This document shows positions 47,616-58,213 of a stretch of DNA of 64,000 bases, piece by piece. Positions within the stretch are counted from its first letter, which is position 1, and each line of letters opens with the position of its first letter. Position numbers and translations under genes: made by a program. Source of the DNA: Candidatus Tectimicrobiota bacterium (GTDB lineage: Bacteria; JACPUC01); assembly GCA_016192455.1 (NCBI GenBank), contig JACPUC010000014.1, positions 56,845 to 120,844 of the forward strand. The letters run 5' to 3'. The notes under the pieces are model-generated. The model saw nothing but the letters and a program-made list of their open reading frames with translations. It was not told the origin of the DNA and ran no database searches.

Positions 47616-47967
47616 AACGCCCTCCACGGAGGAGAGTGGCAGCGCCACGAGCCGCGGGCATCGGCGCGACGATGAGGCGCCGGCTGCGGGAGGTCTGCAA
47701 GGAGGTGCCCCGCGACGCGGTCGGCGCTTCCAGGAGCCTAGCGACGCGATGCGCCCTGCGCTGCGGGGTGGAAGGTTCCTCCGCGAGGCGTGGCCGCAAA
47801 CGTGAAAGGAGCGGACCACCCGCTCCCCGCCTTGGCACTCGGCTCTTTGAGACTCGCCGCGCCTGGCGAGCAGCAAGCCCACCGCGGAGGACCAGCCGCC
47901 GGGCCGGCGAGCCCCGCGCAGCCGCATCCCGCGACGAGCTTCCCGGCACCGCGCGGCGTCTGCGGTG
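47616..47967. other. Intergenic region downstream of rplQ
   Basis: About 350 bp after the end of the ribosomal superoperon (leftward) and before the thioesterase gene. GC-rich, with no hairpin followed by a T tract and no gene recognised. Confidence 0.4.
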
Positions 47968-48363
47968 CTAGCTCTTGGCCTCCTTCACCTTACGACCGGC
48001 CGTGTAGTCGCCATCAACCAGCTCGATGATCGCCTGCGGCGCGTTGTCCCCCGGCCTGGATTCCAGCTTGTAGATGCGGGTGTACCCCCCCGGTCGCTGG
48101 GCGTAGCGCGGCCCCACCACGTCGAAGAGTTTCTTCAGGCACGCCTTGTCGCGCACCACGCAGAGGGCGCGGCGGCGGTCGTGGAGGGTGCCGCGCTTGG
48201 CGAGGGTGATGGTGCGCTCCGCGATGGAGCGCATCTCCTTGGCCTTCGCCTCCGTTGTGGTGATGCGCTCATACCGGATGAGGCTGGTGACGAGGTTGCG
48301 CATGAGCGCTTTGCGGTGCGCCGCGTTGCGGCTGAGTTTTCGCCCTGCTTTCAAATGGCGCAT
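47968..48363 (-). CDS. rplQ: 50S ribosomal protein L17
   Basis: 131 residues. MRHLKAGRKLSRNAAHRKALMRNLVTSLI and RITTTEAKAKEMR are diagnostic, as is the C-terminal IELVDG. The start at 48363 is chosen by homology; nine upstream codons are unconserved. Last gene of the alpha operon, separated from rpoA by an unusually long 284-bp spacer. Confidence 0.97.
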   Translation of the reverse strand: MRHLKAGRKLSRNAAHRKALMRNLVTSLIRYERITTTEAKAKEMRSIAERTITLAKRGTLHDRRRALCVVRDKACLKKLFDVVGPRYAQRPGGYTRIYKLESRPGDNAPQAIIELVDGDYTAGRKVKEAKS

Positions 48364-48647
48364 GATTCGCCTCTTTGCCGGGAACCCCAAGTTGGTGGGG
48401 CGCTGTCAAGGTACCGACCAATGAATCCCGCACGGAGGTGGCGGCGGCCCCGATCATCGCGCACGCTTAGCGCCGGGGTGCCTCGCTCCCACTTTTGCCG
48501 GCGCTGGGCGCACCCTCCTGCGCGTGGCGCCGCGCTGCCCGGAGGGAATGAGGAAGTAGGGATCGCGCCCCCCCCTCAACGAACCCCTCCGCGCCAGATT
48601 CGGCTTCCAGGGCGGCGAATTCTTCCGCCTGATTCCTGGGCGGAGCC
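48364..48647. other. Long rpoA-rplQ spacer
   Basis: 284 bp where most bacteria have 20-60. No gene or hairpin terminator recognised. Confidence 0.5.
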
Positions 48648-49643
48648 CTACGACGCGGACTTCGCCCCGCGGCTCACCTGCGCCTCGGCCTCCACCAGGT
48701 TCATGCCGAGGTGAAGGTTCATCTCCGTCAGGATGTCCTTGATCTCATTCAGCGACTTGCGCCCGAAGTTGCGCGTCTTCAGCATCTCGGCTTCGCTCTT
48801 CTGCACGAGGTCGCGGATGGTCCTGAGGTTCGCGTTCTTCAAGCAGTTGTAAGAGCGCACGGAGAGCTCCAGCTCCTCGACGCTGCGGTCGAGGTTGGCC
48901 ATCAGCTCCTGCTTGGCCCGATCGAGGACGGGAGCTTCCAGCTCGGGCTCTTCCTCGAAGTTGATGAAGATCTGCAGGTGGTCCTTCACCAGCTTGGCGG
49001 CCCTGGCCACCGCATCCTCGGGACTGATGCTGCCGTTTGTCCAGACCTGCAGGATGAGCTTGTCGTAGTCTGTCTCCTGGCCGACACGGGTGTTCTCCAC
49101 CTTGAAGTTCACCCGCCGCACCGGCGAGAAGACGGAATCGATCGGGATAAGCTGCGCCGGCTGGCCGTCTTCGCGGTTCCGCTCCGCCGGCACGTAGCCG
49201 CGGCCGACCTTCGCCACGAGCTGGGCATGGAGCTTCCCCTCCTTGCTGAGCGTGGCGATATGTTGCTCGGGATTGAGGATCTCCACATCCGCGTCGTGCT
49301 CGATGGTGGCGCCGGTGATCACCTGCTCCCCTTCGCCATGAATCTCCAGGGTCTTCGGGTGATCAACATGCATCTTGAGGTTCAGCTCCTTGAGGTTCAA
49401 GAGGATATCGACAACATCCTCGGCCACGCCCGGGAGCGTGGAGAACTCATGGTAGACCCCCTCAATCTGCACGTTGGCGATCGCCGCCCCGGGCAGGGAG
49501 GAGAGGAGGGCGCGGCGCAAGGCCGTCCCCAGCGTGGTGCCCCAGCCCCGCTCAAAGGGCTCGGCGACGAACATGCCATAGGTCTTCGTGAGGGTTGAGC
49601 GATCACACTCTAAGCGTTTCGGCCGTTGAAAGGGTCTACTCAT
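48648..49643 (-). CDS. rpoA: RNA polymerase alpha subunit
   Basis: 331 residues. The N-terminal dimerisation domain ([34 protein letters not shown]) assembles beta and beta'. The C-terminal domain ([36 protein letters not shown]) contacts UP elements and activators. Full length, and in the standard place between rpsD and rplQ. Confidence 0.98.
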   Translation of the reverse strand: MSRPFQRPKRLECDRSTLTKTYGMFVAEPFERGWGTTLGTALRRALLSSLPGAAIANVQIEGVYHEFSTLPGVAEDVVDILLNLKELNLKMHVDHPKTLEIHGEGEQVITGATIEHDADVEILNPEQHIATLSKEGKLHAQLVAKVGRGYVPAERNREDGQPAQLIPIDSVFSPVRRVNFKVENTRVGQETDYDKLILQVWTNGSISPEDAVARAAKLVKDHLQIFINFEEEPELEAPVLDRAKQELMANLDRSVEELELSVRSYNCLKNANLRTIRDLVQKSEAEMLKTRNFGRKSLNEIKDILTEMNLHLGMNLVEAEAQVSRGAKSAS

Positions 49644-49740
49644 GCTGACCTGTGCCCTGCACGGCGGGGGGTTCGCTCCTGCCGCCTGCTGACGTTATGA
49701 TTCGGCAACTCGCGCGCTCCAGCGCCGTTGCGAGCAGCGC

Positions 49741-50370
49741 CTACTTCGAGTACAGCTCGACGATGAGTTGCTCGTCGATGAGATCGCTGCACTCCTGACG
49801 CGTCGGAAGCTGCACGATCCGACTTTGCACCGCCCCACGATCGAGCTCCAGCCACTGCGGCACGCCGCGCCGCTCGGCTCGTTCCAGGGCCAGCCGGATG
49901 ATGTCGAGGCCGCGGCTCTGCTGCCGCACGGCTACCACCTCCCCCTGTTTCACCTGGTAAGAGGGGATATCGACGGCTTTGCCGCCGACCTGAATATGCC
50001 GGTGGCGCACGAGCTGCCGCGCCTGCTGGAGGGAAGTGGCAAACCCCGAGCGGTGGACGACGCTATCGAGGCGCCGCTCCAGCATGGTGAGGAAGACCTC
50101 ACCCGTCACCCCGCGCTTGCGCTCGGCGCGCTGGAACGTCAGGCGGAACTGCTTCTCCAGCAACCCATACATGCGCTTCGCCTTCTGCTTGGCGCGCAGT
50201 TGGATGCCGTACGGGGTGATCTTCTGACGCCGCCGTTGACCATGCTGCCCTGGGACGTAGTTGCGGCGCTCGATGGCACACTTGTCCGAGAAGCAGCGCT
50301 CTCCCTTCAGGAAGAGCTTCTCGCCTTCGCGCCGACACAACCGGCAAACTGGACCGATGTACCTAGCCAC
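49741..50370 (-). CDS. rpsD: 30S ribosomal protein S4
   Basis: 209 residues. MARYIGPVCRLCRREGEKLFLKG has a zinc-binding Cys set (CRLC, then C and C further on), so this is the C+ form. RRLDSVVHRSGFATSLQQARQLVRHRHI is the S4 domain. S4 nucleates 30S assembly and in many bacteria represses the alpha operon. Confidence 0.97.
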   Translation of the reverse strand: MARYIGPVCRLCRREGEKLFLKGERCFSDKCAIERRNYVPGQHGQRRRQKITPYGIQLRAKQKAKRMYGLLEKQFRLTFQRAERKRGVTGEVFLTMLERRLDSVVHRSGFATSLQQARQLVRHRHIQVGGKAVDIPSYQVKQGEVVAVRQQSRGLDIIRLALERAERRGVPQWLELDRGAVQSRIVQLPTRQECSDLIDEQLIVELYSK

Positions 50371-50469
50371 GCTTCTTTGCTCTCCTCAACCGCTCTGCTG
50401 TTCGAATCAGGGCCTCCTCAGGACGCCCACGAACGGAACCAGGCGCGCCTGACGGGCGGGACGCCGGGC

Positions 50470-50862
50470 TTAAACGCGGCGCCGTTTCGGCGGCCGACAG
50501 CCATTGTGCGGGATGGGCGTGACGTCGCGGATCATCTCGATTTCGAGTCCCGCCGCCTGCATGGCGCGAATGGCCGCCTCACGGCCGGAACCCGGCCCCT
50601 TCACCAACACCTGCACCTTCCGCACCCCGAGCTCCATCGCCTTGCGGGCCGCCGCCTCACCGGCGATCTGGGCGGCGAAGGGGGTGCTTTTGCGGGAGCC
50701 CTTGAACCCTTGCGCGCCGGCCGAGGACCAGGCGACGACGTTGCCGGCCGCATCGGTGATGGTGACGATGGTGTTGTTGAAGGTGGAGAGCACATGCGTG
50801 ATCCCCTCGCCGATCACCCTGCGCTCCTTGCGCCTGCCGCCCCGTTTCTTTCCGTCGGACAT
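50470..50862 (-). CDS. rpsK: 30S ribosomal protein S11
   Basis: 130 residues. [40 protein letters not shown], and the highly conserved end [18 protein letters not shown]. It binds the 30S platform. Confidence 0.98.
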   Translation of the reverse strand: MSDGKKRGGRRKERRVIGEGITHVLSTFNNTIVTITDAAGNVVAWSSAGAQGFKGSRKSTPFAAQIAGEAAARKAMELGVRKVQVLVKGPGSGREAAIRAMQAAGLEIEMIRDVTPIPHNGCRPPKRRRV

Positions 50863-50887
50863 GGGTCGTTCTGCTCCTTACCTGACA

Positions 50888-51262
50888 CTATTTCTTCTTG
50901 CCGCGGGCGCCGACCGTCCGCCGCGGGCCTTTGCGCGTGCGCGAGTTGGTCCGCGTGCGCTGGCCGTGCACGGGGAGACCACGCCGGTGCCGCAGCCCGC
51001 AGTAGGTGCCGATGTCCATCAAGCGCTTGATGTTCATCGTCACTTCGCGCCGCAGGTCGCCCTCGACCGTGTAGCGCTGCTCGATGATCGTCCGGACCTT
51101 GGCGATCTCCTGGTCGGTGAAGTCCTTGATGCGCTTCTGTGGGTTAATGTCGGCTTCGGCAAGAATGCGCTTCGCGATCGAGCGGCCGACGCCGAAAATG
51201 TAGGTGAGCGCCGTTTCCGCCTGCTTGTCGTTGGGAACATCGACGCCAGCAATACGTGCCAC
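50888..51262 (-). CDS. rpsM: 30S ribosomal protein S13
   Basis: 124 residues. The GTG start at 51262 is preceded by GAGGAGGT and opens with [16 protein letters not shown]; the longer upstream frame is unconserved. [14 protein letters not shown] and [26 protein letters not shown] are diagnostic. Located in the 30S head, contacting P-site tRNA. Confidence 0.97.
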   Translation of the reverse strand: MARIAGVDVPNDKQAETALTYIFGVGRSIAKRILAEADINPQKRIKDFTDQEIAKVRTIIEQRYTVEGDLRREVTMNIKRLMDIGTYCGLRHRRGLPVHGQRTRTNSRTRKGPRRTVGARGKKK

Positions 51263-51395
51263 CCTCGCACCTCCTCTTACGGCTGCGGCCCCGCGCCGCG
51301 CTGTCGGCGGGCCGACGCAGAGTGGCCTCACCGCCCCCTCGCATCGGCCCCACCACGCACGGCGCCGGCCGCGCGCCCGAGCGCTCGCCGCGTCA

Positions 51396-51509
51396 CTACC
51401 CTTGCCGCTGCTTGTGGCGGGGATTCTCGCAGATCACCCGCACCACGCCCTTGCGGCGAATGACTTTACACTTGGCGCAGATCGGCTTCACCGAGGCTTG
51501 CACTTTCAT
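51396..51509 (-). CDS. rpmJ: 50S ribosomal protein L36
   Basis: 37 residues, [20 protein letters not shown] through NPRHKQRQG, with the Cys3-His zinc ligands intact (C+ type). It normally follows infA, as here. Confidence 0.97.
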   Translation of the reverse strand: MKVQASVKPICAKCKVIRRKGVVRVICENPRHKQRQG

Positions 51510-51655
51510 GGTTCCCATCCTCCGCGGCGACGCGCCGGGACCTGTCGCCGCTGGGGGCATCCTCTGAAATCCCCGCTCTGGGGAACTCCCAGCAAGAGTC
51601 TTCCGGGAAGAGCCTCCCCCCAACAGCGTCCGGAGGAGGAAGCATCCCGGCCCCG

Positions 51656-51874
51656 CTACTTGTACCGGAACGTGATGCGTCCGCGGCTCAGATCATAGGG
51701 CGAGAGCTCGAGGCGCACCCTGTCCCCCGGCAGAATTCTGATGAAGTGCATGCGCATCTTGCCGGAGATGTGCGCCAGAACCTTGTGACCATTATCGAGC
51801 CGGACACGGAACATCGCATTCGGCAACGGCTCCTCAATGGTCCCCTCGACTTCGATGGCATCCTCTTTAGCCAT
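51656..51874 (-). CDS. infA: Translation initiation factor IF-1
   Basis: 72 residues, a single S1/OB fold: [43 protein letters not shown] and [16 protein letters not shown]. It blocks the A site during initiation. Confidence 0.98.
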   Translation of the reverse strand: MAKEDAIEVEGTIEEPLPNAMFRVRLDNGHKVLAHISGKMRMHFIRILPGDRVRLELSPYDLSRGRITFRYK

Positions 51875-51914
51875 GGAGCCCCGTCCTCAGGCCGCTCTTC
51901 CTGCGCTCCGGTGC

Positions 51915-52682
51915 TTACGCTGATGCCGAGAACCCGTCGCGCAAGGTGAGGATCTCGGTCCCCTGATCGGTAATCGCCACGGTATGCTCAAAATGGGCCG
52001 AGCGCTTGCCATCGGCGGTCACGACCGTCCACTGATCGCTGAGGATGCGCACGTCGTGGGTGCCGGCGTTCACCATCGGCTCGAGGGCCAACACGAAACC
52101 CCGGCGCAGCCTGGGGCCGCTCCCCGCCGTACCGAAGTTCGGCACTTGCGGGTCCTCATGCAGCGCCTGCCCGATGCCGTGCCCCACGAAGACGCGCACC
52201 ACGCCGTAGCCATGCCCCTCGGCATAGCTCTGGATCGCATGCGACACATCCCCCAGGTGGTTCCCCTCCTTCATCTGGGCGATGCCCATGAAAAGCGCTT
52301 TCTCGGTCACGTCCAGGAGGCGCCACGATTCCTGGGAGACCTCGCCCACCGGCACGGTGACGGCGGAGTCGCCGTAGTACCCGTCCACGCGGGCGCCCAG
52401 GTCAAGCCCAACAATGTCACCACTGCGCAGCTTGCGCTTCGACGGGATGCCGTGCACCACCTCTTCGTTGATTGAGGTGCAGAGTGTGCAGGGGAAGCCG
52501 CGGTAGCCTTTGAAGGCGGGGATGCCGCCGCGCTCGCGGATGCAGGCTTCCGCCATGGCGTCGAGCTCGCGGGTGGTGATGCCCTCCTCTACGTGGGCGA
52601 TGAGGCAGTGCAAGGTTTCGGCAACGATGCGGTTCGGTCGCCGCATCTTCTCTATCTCTTCCGGCGTCTTGATGTGGATCAT
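51915..52682 (-). CDS. map: Methionine aminopeptidase, type I
   Basis: 255 residues from the ATG at 52682, which overlaps the adk stop by one base (TGATG). Metal ligands are visible in GLDLGARVDGYYGDSAVT, HGIGQALHEDPQVPNF and LALEPMVNAG. FPCTLCTSINEEVVHGIP is a further family signature. It removes the initiator Met from nascent proteins; the placement with the ribosomal genes is common. Confidence 0.97.
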   Translation of the reverse strand: MIHIKTPEEIEKMRRPNRIVAETLHCLIAHVEEGITTRELDAMAEACIRERGGIPAFKGYRGFPCTLCTSINEEVVHGIPSKRKLRSGDIVGLDLGARVDGYYGDSAVTVPVGEVSQESWRLLDVTEKALFMGIAQMKEGNHLGDVSHAIQSYAEGHGYGVVRVFVGHGIGQALHEDPQVPNFGTAGSGPRLRRGFVLALEPMVNAGTHDVRILSDQWTVVTADGKRSAHFEHTVAITDQGTEILTLRDGFSASA

Positions 52683-53332
52683 CACGCACGCCTTTCCAGC
52701 ACGCGACAAATCTCCTCAAAAATAGTGTCAATCTTGCCCATGCCGTGGATGGTGAGCAGGAGCCCCCCATGGTTGTAAAAAGCCGCCAGCGGGGCGGTCT
52801 GCTCCGTGTAGACCTTCAAGCGCTCCCTGATCGTGGCTTCCTGATCATCGGAGCGCTGGTAGAGTTCACCGCCACAGGCGTCGCACTTCCCCGCCACCTT
52901 GGAGGGGTTGAACACCGTGTGGAACATGGCGCCGCAAGCGCGGCAGGTGCGCCGACCCGTGAGCCGGCGCAGCAGTTCCCCCTGCTCGACCTCGACGTTG
53001 ATCACGGCGTCGAGCCGGCTGTTGAGCGCCTCCAGGGCGTCCCGCAACGCTTCGGCCTGGGCAAGCGTGCGCGGGAACCCATCGAGGATGTAGCCCTCTC
53101 GGCAATCGGCAACCCGCAGCCGTTCCTCGATGAGGGCGATGACCAGCGGATCGGGAACGAGCTCGCCCTGATCCATGTATCCCTTGGCGCGCTTTCCCAG
53201 GCTGGTCCTCTCTCGCACCGCGGCGCGCAGGATGTCGCCGGTGGAGACCTGGGGAATGCCGTACTTCTCCGCCAGAAGCTTCGCTTGGGTCCCCTTGCCG
53301 GAGCCTGGAGGGCCAAGAAAGATCAGCCGCAC
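52682..53332 (-). CDS. adk: Adenylate kinase, zinc-lid form
   Basis: 216 residues. P-loop GPPGSGKGTQAK, YILDGFPRTLAQAEAL, and a long LID domain with CRAC and CDAC pairs that would bind zinc, as in Gram-positive adenylate kinases. It interconverts 2 ADP with ATP plus AMP. It sits between secY and map as in many bacteria. Confidence 0.97.
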   Translation of the reverse strand: MRLIFLGPPGSGKGTQAKLLAEKYGIPQVSTGDILRAAVRERTSLGKRAKGYMDQGELVPDPLVIALIEERLRVADCREGYILDGFPRTLAQAEALRDALEALNSRLDAVINVEVEQGELLRRLTGRRTCRACGAMFHTVFNPSKVAGKCDACGGELYQRSDDQEATIRERLKVYTEQTAPLAAFYNHGGLLLTIHGMGKIDTIFEEICRVLERRA

Positions 53333-53403
53333 AACGTCCTCCCGAACGTCACGGGTTGCTCGAGGGCGAACGCCGCCGGCGCGGCGCCGTCCGCCGCCCC
53401 GCC

Positions 53404-54714
53404 TCAGCGACGGCTGCGCACCCGTCCCTTCTTCATGAATCCTTCGTAGTGGCGCATGACGAGGTGCGACTCCACCTGCGCCATCGTATCCATGGCCACG
53501 CCGACGACGATGAGCAGCGCCGTGCCGCCGAAGAAGAAGGGCGTATTGAAGTAACTGATCAGGTAGGTCGGCAAGACGACGATCACCGACAGGTAGATGG
53601 CTCCCGCGAAGGTGAGGCGGGTAAGCGCCCGGTCAATGAACTCCGCCGTGGGACGCCCGGCGCGGATGCCGGGGATAAACCCGCCATAGTTCTTCACGTT
53701 GTCGGCCACATCCACGGGGTTGAAGATGATCGCCGTGTAGAAGTAGCAGAAGAAGAAGATGAGGATGACGGTCGACAAGGTGTAGAGCCAGCGGCCCGGC
53801 GAGATGAGGCCGGCGATATCCTGCACCCACGGCACCGCCATGAAGCTGGCGATCGTGGCGGGGAACATGATGAGCGACGAGGCGAAGATGGGCGGGATGA
53901 CGCCGGAGGTGTTGACCTTCAGCGGCAAGTGGGTGCTCTGCCCGCCGTACATGCGCCGCCCCACCACGCGCTTGGCGTACTGGATGGGGATGCGGCGCTG
54001 GCCGCTCTCGACGAAGACAATCACGGCCACCACGAAGAGCATGAAGACGATGAGGGCGAGCACGAAGAAGATGGAGAACTCACCGGTGCGCAGGAGCTCA
54101 AAGGTGCCGCCCACGGCCGACGGCATGCCGGCAACGATGCCGGCGTAGATGATGAGCGAGATGCCATTGCCGATGCCGCGCTCGGTAATTTGCTCTCCCA
54201 CCCACATGATGAAGGCGGTACCGGCGGTAAAGCTCATGATGGCGATGAAACGGAAAGGCCATCCCGGGAACGGCACGACCGCGGCTCCCCCGGGGCTCTG
54301 CATCTGTTCCAGCCCCAGGGCGATACCGAACCCCTGGATGGCGCTGAGTACCACCGTGCCGTAACGGGCGTACTGGTTGATCTTCTTGCGCCCCTGCTCC
54401 CCTTCCTTCTTCAGCTTATCGAGGGAGGGCACGACGACGGTGAGGAGCTCCAGGATGATCGTGGCGCTGATGTAAGGCATGATGCCGAGGGCGAAGATCG
54501 TCATGCGCTCGAGGGCGCCGCCGGCGAAGAGATCGAAGAACCCCAGGAGTGTCCCCTGCTGGCGGGCGAAGAACTGGGCAAGGGCCTGACTGTCGATGCC
54601 GGGCGTGGGGATGTGCGCCCCGATGCGATAGACCGCCAGCATGAGCAGCGTAAAGAGGATGCGCTTGCGCAGCTCGGGAATCTTAAAGACGTTCTGGAAA
54701 CTGTCGACTGCCAC
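53404..54714 (-). CDS. secY: Preprotein translocase subunit SecY
   Basis: 436 residues with ten transmembrane helices. FQNVFKIPELRKRILFTLLML, GSQLSQ-like plug region GIDSQALAQFFARQQG, and the C-terminal loops YADNVKNYGGFIPGIRAG-like (VADNVKNYGGFIPGIRAGRP) are diagnostic. Central pore of the Sec translocon. Begins 2 bp after rplO. Confidence 0.98.
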   Translation of the reverse strand: MAVDSFQNVFKIPELRKRILFTLLMLAVYRIGAHIPTPGIDSQALAQFFARQQGTLLGFFDLFAGGALERMTIFALGIMPYISATIILELLTVVVPSLDKLKKEGEQGRKKINQYARYGTVVLSAIQGFGIALGLEQMQSPGGAAVVPFPGWPFRFIAIMSFTAGTAFIMWVGEQITERGIGNGISLIIYAGIVAGMPSAVGGTFELLRTGEFSIFFVLALIVFMLFVVAVIVFVESGQRRIPIQYAKRVVGRRMYGGQSTHLPLKVNTSGVIPPIFASSLIMFPATIASFMAVPWVQDIAGLISPGRWLYTLSTVILIFFFCYFYTAIIFNPVDVADNVKNYGGFIPGIRAGRPTAEFIDRALTRLTFAGAIYLSVIVVLPTYLISYFNTPFFFGGTALLIVVGVAMDTMAQVESHLVMRHYEGFMKKGRVRSRR

Positions 54715-54716
54715 GC

Positions 54717-55157
54717 CTACGCTTCCTGAACTTGGCCGCCAGCGGCGCGAATCTTTTCCACCGCGGTCTTGCTGAAACGGTGGGCCTGCACGATGAGGGC
54801 CTTGCTGAGCTCTCCGTCACCGAGGATCTTGACCGCCAGACCTCTGCCGCGGATGAGCCGGCGTTCGCCGAGGAGCTCCGGGGTCACCGCGGTGTTCGCC
54901 GCAAAGACGTCGAGGTCGCCGACGTTCACGATCTCGTAGCGTTTCGTAAAGATGTTCGTAAACCCCCGCTTTGGCAAGCGCCGTTGCAGGGGCATCTGCC
55001 CACCCTCGAACCAGGGCGGCAGGGAGCCTCCCGAACGTGCTTTCTGCCCCTTGTGACCGCGACCTGAGGTTTTGCCCAGGCCACTCCCCGGTCCGCGTCC
55101 GACCCGCTTGATGCTCTGCCGGGACCCCGGGGCGGGGCGCAGTTCATGCAGCTTCAT
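54717..55157 (-). CDS. rplO: 50S ribosomal protein L15
   Basis: 146 residues. [37 protein letters not shown] and [17 protein letters not shown] are the family hallmarks. Overlaps the end of rpmD by 4 bp. Confidence 0.97.
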   Translation of the reverse strand: MKLHELRPAPGSRQSIKRVGRGPGSGLGKTSGRGHKGQKARSGGSLPPWFEGGQMPLQRRLPKRGFTNIFTKRYEIVNVGDLDVFAANTAVTPELLGERRLIRGRGLAVKILGDGELSKALIVQAHRFSKTAVEKIRAAGGQVQEA

Positions 55158-55372
55158 GGATGCCGCTCTCCTTGCTCAGCCGCGTTCTCGGTCACCAGGG
55201 TGCAGCGCACCAGGTGGGGGACCTTGTTGATCATGCCACGCACCGCCCGGCTGTCTTCCCGACGCACGGTGTGGTGCAGCCGGCGCAGCCCCAAGCCCCG
55301 CAGCACGAGCTTCAGCTTCGTTGGCGAGCCGATGCCGCTCTTCACGAGGGTGATGTCGATGTAGCGCGCCAT
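55154..55372 (-). CDS. rpmD: 50S ribosomal protein L30
   Basis: 72 residues. [30 protein letters not shown] and [10 protein letters not shown] are diagnostic. L30 is missing from some lineages; it is present here, with a short C-terminal tail that overlaps rplO. Confidence 0.95.
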   Translation of the reverse strand: MARYIDITLVKSGIGSPTKLKLVLRGLGLRRLHHTVRREDSRAVRGMINKVPHLVRCTLVTENAAEQGERHP

Positions 55373-55405
55373 GCTCCTCTCCCGTCCCGCCCAGGCGCTG
55401 CTGGG

Positions 55406-55903
55406 CTACGCGAACAGCTCCTCCACCCGCTTGCCGCGCAGGGAGGCTACGTCGGCGGCATCGCGGAGCTGCTCAAGCCCGTTCATGGTGGCCCGCACCA
55501 CGTTGTGGGGGTTCTTCGAGCCGAGCGACTTGGTGAGGATATCGCGCACCCCCACGGCCTCCAGCACCGCCCGCACGGCGCTGCCGGCGATCACCCCGGT
55601 GCCTTCCGAGGCCGGACGCAAGAACACCCGGCCGGCTCCATAGACGCCGACCACCTGGTGGGTGATGGTGCTTCCCTTCAGGGTGATGTGGCGGAGATCT
55701 TTCTTGGCTTTCTCGATAGCCTTGCGGATCGCCTCGGGCACCTCGTTGGCCTTCCCCTTGCCGATGCCGACGGTGCCGTTGCGGTTGCCCACCACCACGA
55801 GGGCGCTGAAGCTGAAACGCCGCCCACCTTTGACCACTTTCGCCACGCGGTTGACGTTGATGATCTTGTCAACGAACTCGGCTGGCTGTCCCCGCTCTTC
55901 CAC
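55406..55903 (-). CDS. rpsE: 30S ribosomal protein S5
   Basis: 165 residues. The GTG at 55903 ([14 protein letters not shown]) is chosen because GAGGAG lies 6 nt upstream and it gives the normal length; an open frame extends 16 codons further. [34 protein letters not shown] and [22 protein letters not shown] are diagnostic. Involved in decoding accuracy. Confidence 0.96.
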   Translation of the reverse strand: MEERGQPAEFVDKIINVNRVAKVVKGGRRFSFSALVVVGNRNGTVGIGKGKANEVPEAIRKAIEKAKKDLRHITLKGSTITHQVVGVYGAGRVFLRPASEGTGVIAGSAVRAVLEAVGVRDILTKSLGSKNPHNVVRATMNGLEQLRDAADVASLRGKRVEELFA

Positions 55904-55963
55904 ACTCTGCTCCTCTGCCCGTCTCGTCTCGTGCGGGCGACCTCCTGCCACGGGGCGCCGCGG

Positions 55964-56326
55964 TTAGAACCGCAGCCCCTTCTCGCGTGCGGCATCAGCC
56001 AGCGCCGCGATCTTGCCGTGATACCGGTAGCCGTTGCGATCGAAGACCACGCTGGTGATACCCTGCGCCAGCGCCGCCTCGGCGATCTTCTCCCCGATCA
56101 CCTTCGCCATGGCCACAGTGGCCGTCTTGCCGTCGGTCGGCTTGAGGGCCTTCGCCGTGCTGGTGCACGCCGCCAGGGTCACGCCGCGGTGATCATCGAT
56201 GAGCTGCGCATAGATGTGCTTGTTGCTCTTGAAGACGCTGAGGCGCGGCCGTGCAGGCGTGCCGGAAACCTTCCGACGCACGCGCTGCTTCCGAAACTGG
56301 CGTCCTCGTGCTCGCAGCGACAGCAT
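55964..56326 (-). CDS. rplR: 50S ribosomal protein L18
   Basis: 120 residues. [31 protein letters not shown] and [26 protein letters not shown] match L18, which binds 5S rRNA. Confidence 0.97.
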   Translation of the reverse strand: MLSLRARGRQFRKQRVRRKVSGTPARPRLSVFKSNKHIYAQLIDDHRGVTLAACTSTAKALKPTDGKTATVAMAKVIGEKIAEAALAQGITSVVFDRNGYRYHGKIAALADAAREKGLRF

Positions 56327-56412
56327 CGCCTCACCTCACTCCCGCTCCGCGCCCCGCGCGGCGCTGCCGTGGGCCGCCGGCGGCCTCTCCGGCATCGCCG
56401 GGGCGGTGCCTG

Positions 56413-56946
56413 TTACTTGCCGGCCTTGCCCGCCTTGCGGCGCACAACCTCATCGCTGTAGCGGATGCCTTTTCCCTTGTAAGGCTCGGGGGGCCGCTTG
56501 GCCCGGATATCGGCCGCCACCTGGCCCACGCGCTGCTTGTCGATGCCGCGCACGACGATGGTGGTGCGCTCGACCGCCAGCTCGATCCCTTGCGGGGGGA
56601 GGTAGGCGACCGGGTGCGAGAATCCCAAGCTGAGGTTGAGGGTGGCGCCGCTGAGGGAGACGCGGTAGCCCAACCCCTGCACCTCGAGCCGTTTCTCGAA
56701 CCCTTGCGTGACGCCCCGCACCATGTTCGCCAGGAGCGCCCGCATCAGACCATGGCGCGCCCGCAGGCGGCTGCCGTCGCCGCTGCGCTCGCAGTGGATG
56801 TGGTCGCCGTCCCGCCGCAGAGTCACCCCCTCAACGACGGGCTGCGTCAGCATTCCTTTCGGCCCGCTGACCGTGATCACGCCGTCGCTGATGTCGCAGC
56901 GGACCTCTTTCGGCAGGAGGATCGGCAGCCTGCCAATGCGGGACAT
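56413..56946 (-). CDS. rplF: 50S ribosomal protein L6
   Basis: 177 residues. MSRIGRLPILLPKEV at the start and RAKRPPEPYKGKGIRYSDEVVRRKAGKAGK at the end are standard L6. AAGGAGG precedes the ATG. Confidence 0.97.
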   Translation of the reverse strand: MSRIGRLPILLPKEVRCDISDGVITVSGPKGMLTQPVVEGVTLRRDGDHIHCERSGDGSRLRARHGLMRALLANMVRGVTQGFEKRLEVQGLGYRVSLSGATLNLSLGFSHPVAYLPPQGIELAVERTTIVVRGIDKQRVGQVAADIRAKRPPEPYKGKGIRYSDEVVRRKAGKAGK

Positions 56947-56971
56947 GATGGTTCCTCCTTACCGCCGACGG

Positions 56972-57367
56972 CTACCAGATGCCGCAGAGCACTTCACCGC
57001 CAAGGTGCAACCGGCGGCAGGCGCGATCGACCAGGAGACCGCGCGAGGTGGAGACGATGGTGATGCCCATGCCGCCAAGCACTTCGGGCACCTCATCGTA
57101 GCCAGCGTAGATGCGGCAGCCCGGCTTGCTGATGCGTCGCAACCCCTGGATGGCGTTGCGCTCGCCGAGGTACTTCAGCGTGATCCGCAGCATCCCCTGC
57201 TTGGTGTCCTCGGTGAGCGTGAAGTTCGTGATGTACCCCTCCTCCCGCAGCAGCTCGGCGATGCGCACCTTCAGGCGCGAGGCCGGCAGCTCGACGGCGG
57301 CGTGCTTGGCCTGAATGGCGTTGCGGATGCGGGTCAGCATGTCGGCGATGGGGTCCGTCATACTCAT
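56972..57367 (-). CDS. rpsH: 30S ribosomal protein S8
   Basis: 131 residues from the ATG at 57367 ([17 protein letters not shown]), with AGGAG 8 nt upstream. [35 protein letters not shown] and the final GGEVLCGIW are diagnostic. In E. coli, S8 also represses the spc operon. Confidence 0.97.
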   Translation of the reverse strand: MSMTDPIADMLTRIRNAIQAKHAAVELPASRLKVRIAELLREEGYITNFTLTEDTKQGMLRITLKYLGERNAIQGLRRISKPGCRIYAGYDEVPEVLGGMGITIVSTSRGLLVDRACRRLHLGGEVLCGIW

Positions 57368-57433
57368 TCCGTGGGCTCCTGTTGCAGCGCGCACGCGGCG
57401 GCGACACCCCTCCCGCCCGTACGCCCGGCTTGC

Positions 57434-57619
57434 TTACCAACTCGCCTTGATGACCCCTTGGATCTCGCCGTTGAGGGCAAGGTTCCGAAAGCAGATGCGG
57501 CACATCTCGAAGCGCCGCAAAAAGCCGCGCGGCCGGCCGCAGAGGCGGCAGCGGTGGTAGGCCCGCACGGCGAACTTTGGGGTGCGCTGCTGCTTGGCGA
57601 TGAGTGATTTCTTAGCCAT
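57434..57619 (-). CDS. rpsN: 30S ribosomal protein S14, zinc type
   Basis: 61 residues. It is the short C+ form with CRLC and CRIC zinc pairs and the core [21 protein letters not shown]. Zinc-type S14 is usual in Gram-positive and many deep-branching bacteria but not in Gammaproteobacteria. Confidence 0.97.
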   Translation of the reverse strand: MAKKSLIAKQQRTPKFAVRAYHRCRLCGRPRGFLRRFEMCRICFRNLALNGEIQGVIKASW

Positions 57620-57670
57620 CCAATCGGTCCTCGAGGAAATGCGCCAGCGAACCGGCCGGGGTTTCCCCGC

Positions 57671-58213
57671 CTACTTGCGGAAGGGGACCCCCATGAGCGC
57701 CAGGAGGGCGCGGGCCTCTTCATCAGTCGCCGCGGTCGTCGCGATGACGATGCCGAGCCCCTTGATCTTCTCGATACGGTCGAAGTCGACCTCGGGGAAG
57801 ATGAGCTGCTCGCGGATGCCGAGGGCGTAGTTGCCGCGTCCGTCAAACGCCTTCGGGGAGACGCCCTTGAAGTCGCGCACGCGCGGCAGCGCAACGTTGA
57901 CGAGGCGGTCAAAGAACTCGTACATGCGCTGGCCGCGCAGGGTCACCATGCAGCCGATGGCCATGCCCGTGCGCAGCTTGAAGTTGGCGATGGACTTGCG
58001 GGCGCGGGTGACGACCGGGCGCTGCCCGGTGATCGACGCCACTTGTTCCACCGCCGAGTCGAGCAGCTTCGAGTTCTGGATCGCCTCCCCCAGGCCGACG
58101 TTGACGACGATCTTCTCGAGCCGCGGCACCTCCATGAGGTTGGCGTAGCCGAACTGCCGCCGCAGAGCCGGCATCACTTCAGCCTCGTACTTCTGGCGCA
58201 GCCGAGGTTTCAT
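57671..58213 (-). CDS. rplE: 50S ribosomal protein L5
   Basis: 180 residues from the ATG at 58213 ([17 protein letters not shown]). [38 protein letters not shown] and [21 protein letters not shown] are diagnostic. Binds 5S rRNA. Confidence 0.97.
   Translation of the reverse strand: MKPRLRQKYEAEVMPALRRQFGYANLMEVPRLEKIVVNVGLGEAIQNSKLLDSAVEQVASITGQRPVVTRARKSIANFKLRTGMAIGCMVTLRGQRMYEFFDRLVNVALPRVRDFKGVSPKAFDGRGNYALGIREQLIFPEVDFDRIEKIKGLGIVIATTAATDEEARALLALMGVPFRK

Noticed and set aside
50396..50425. TTCGAATC motif resembling a tRNA T-loop
   Set aside because: The surrounding bases do not form an acceptor, D or anticodon stem. It lies in the leader between rpsK and rpsD.
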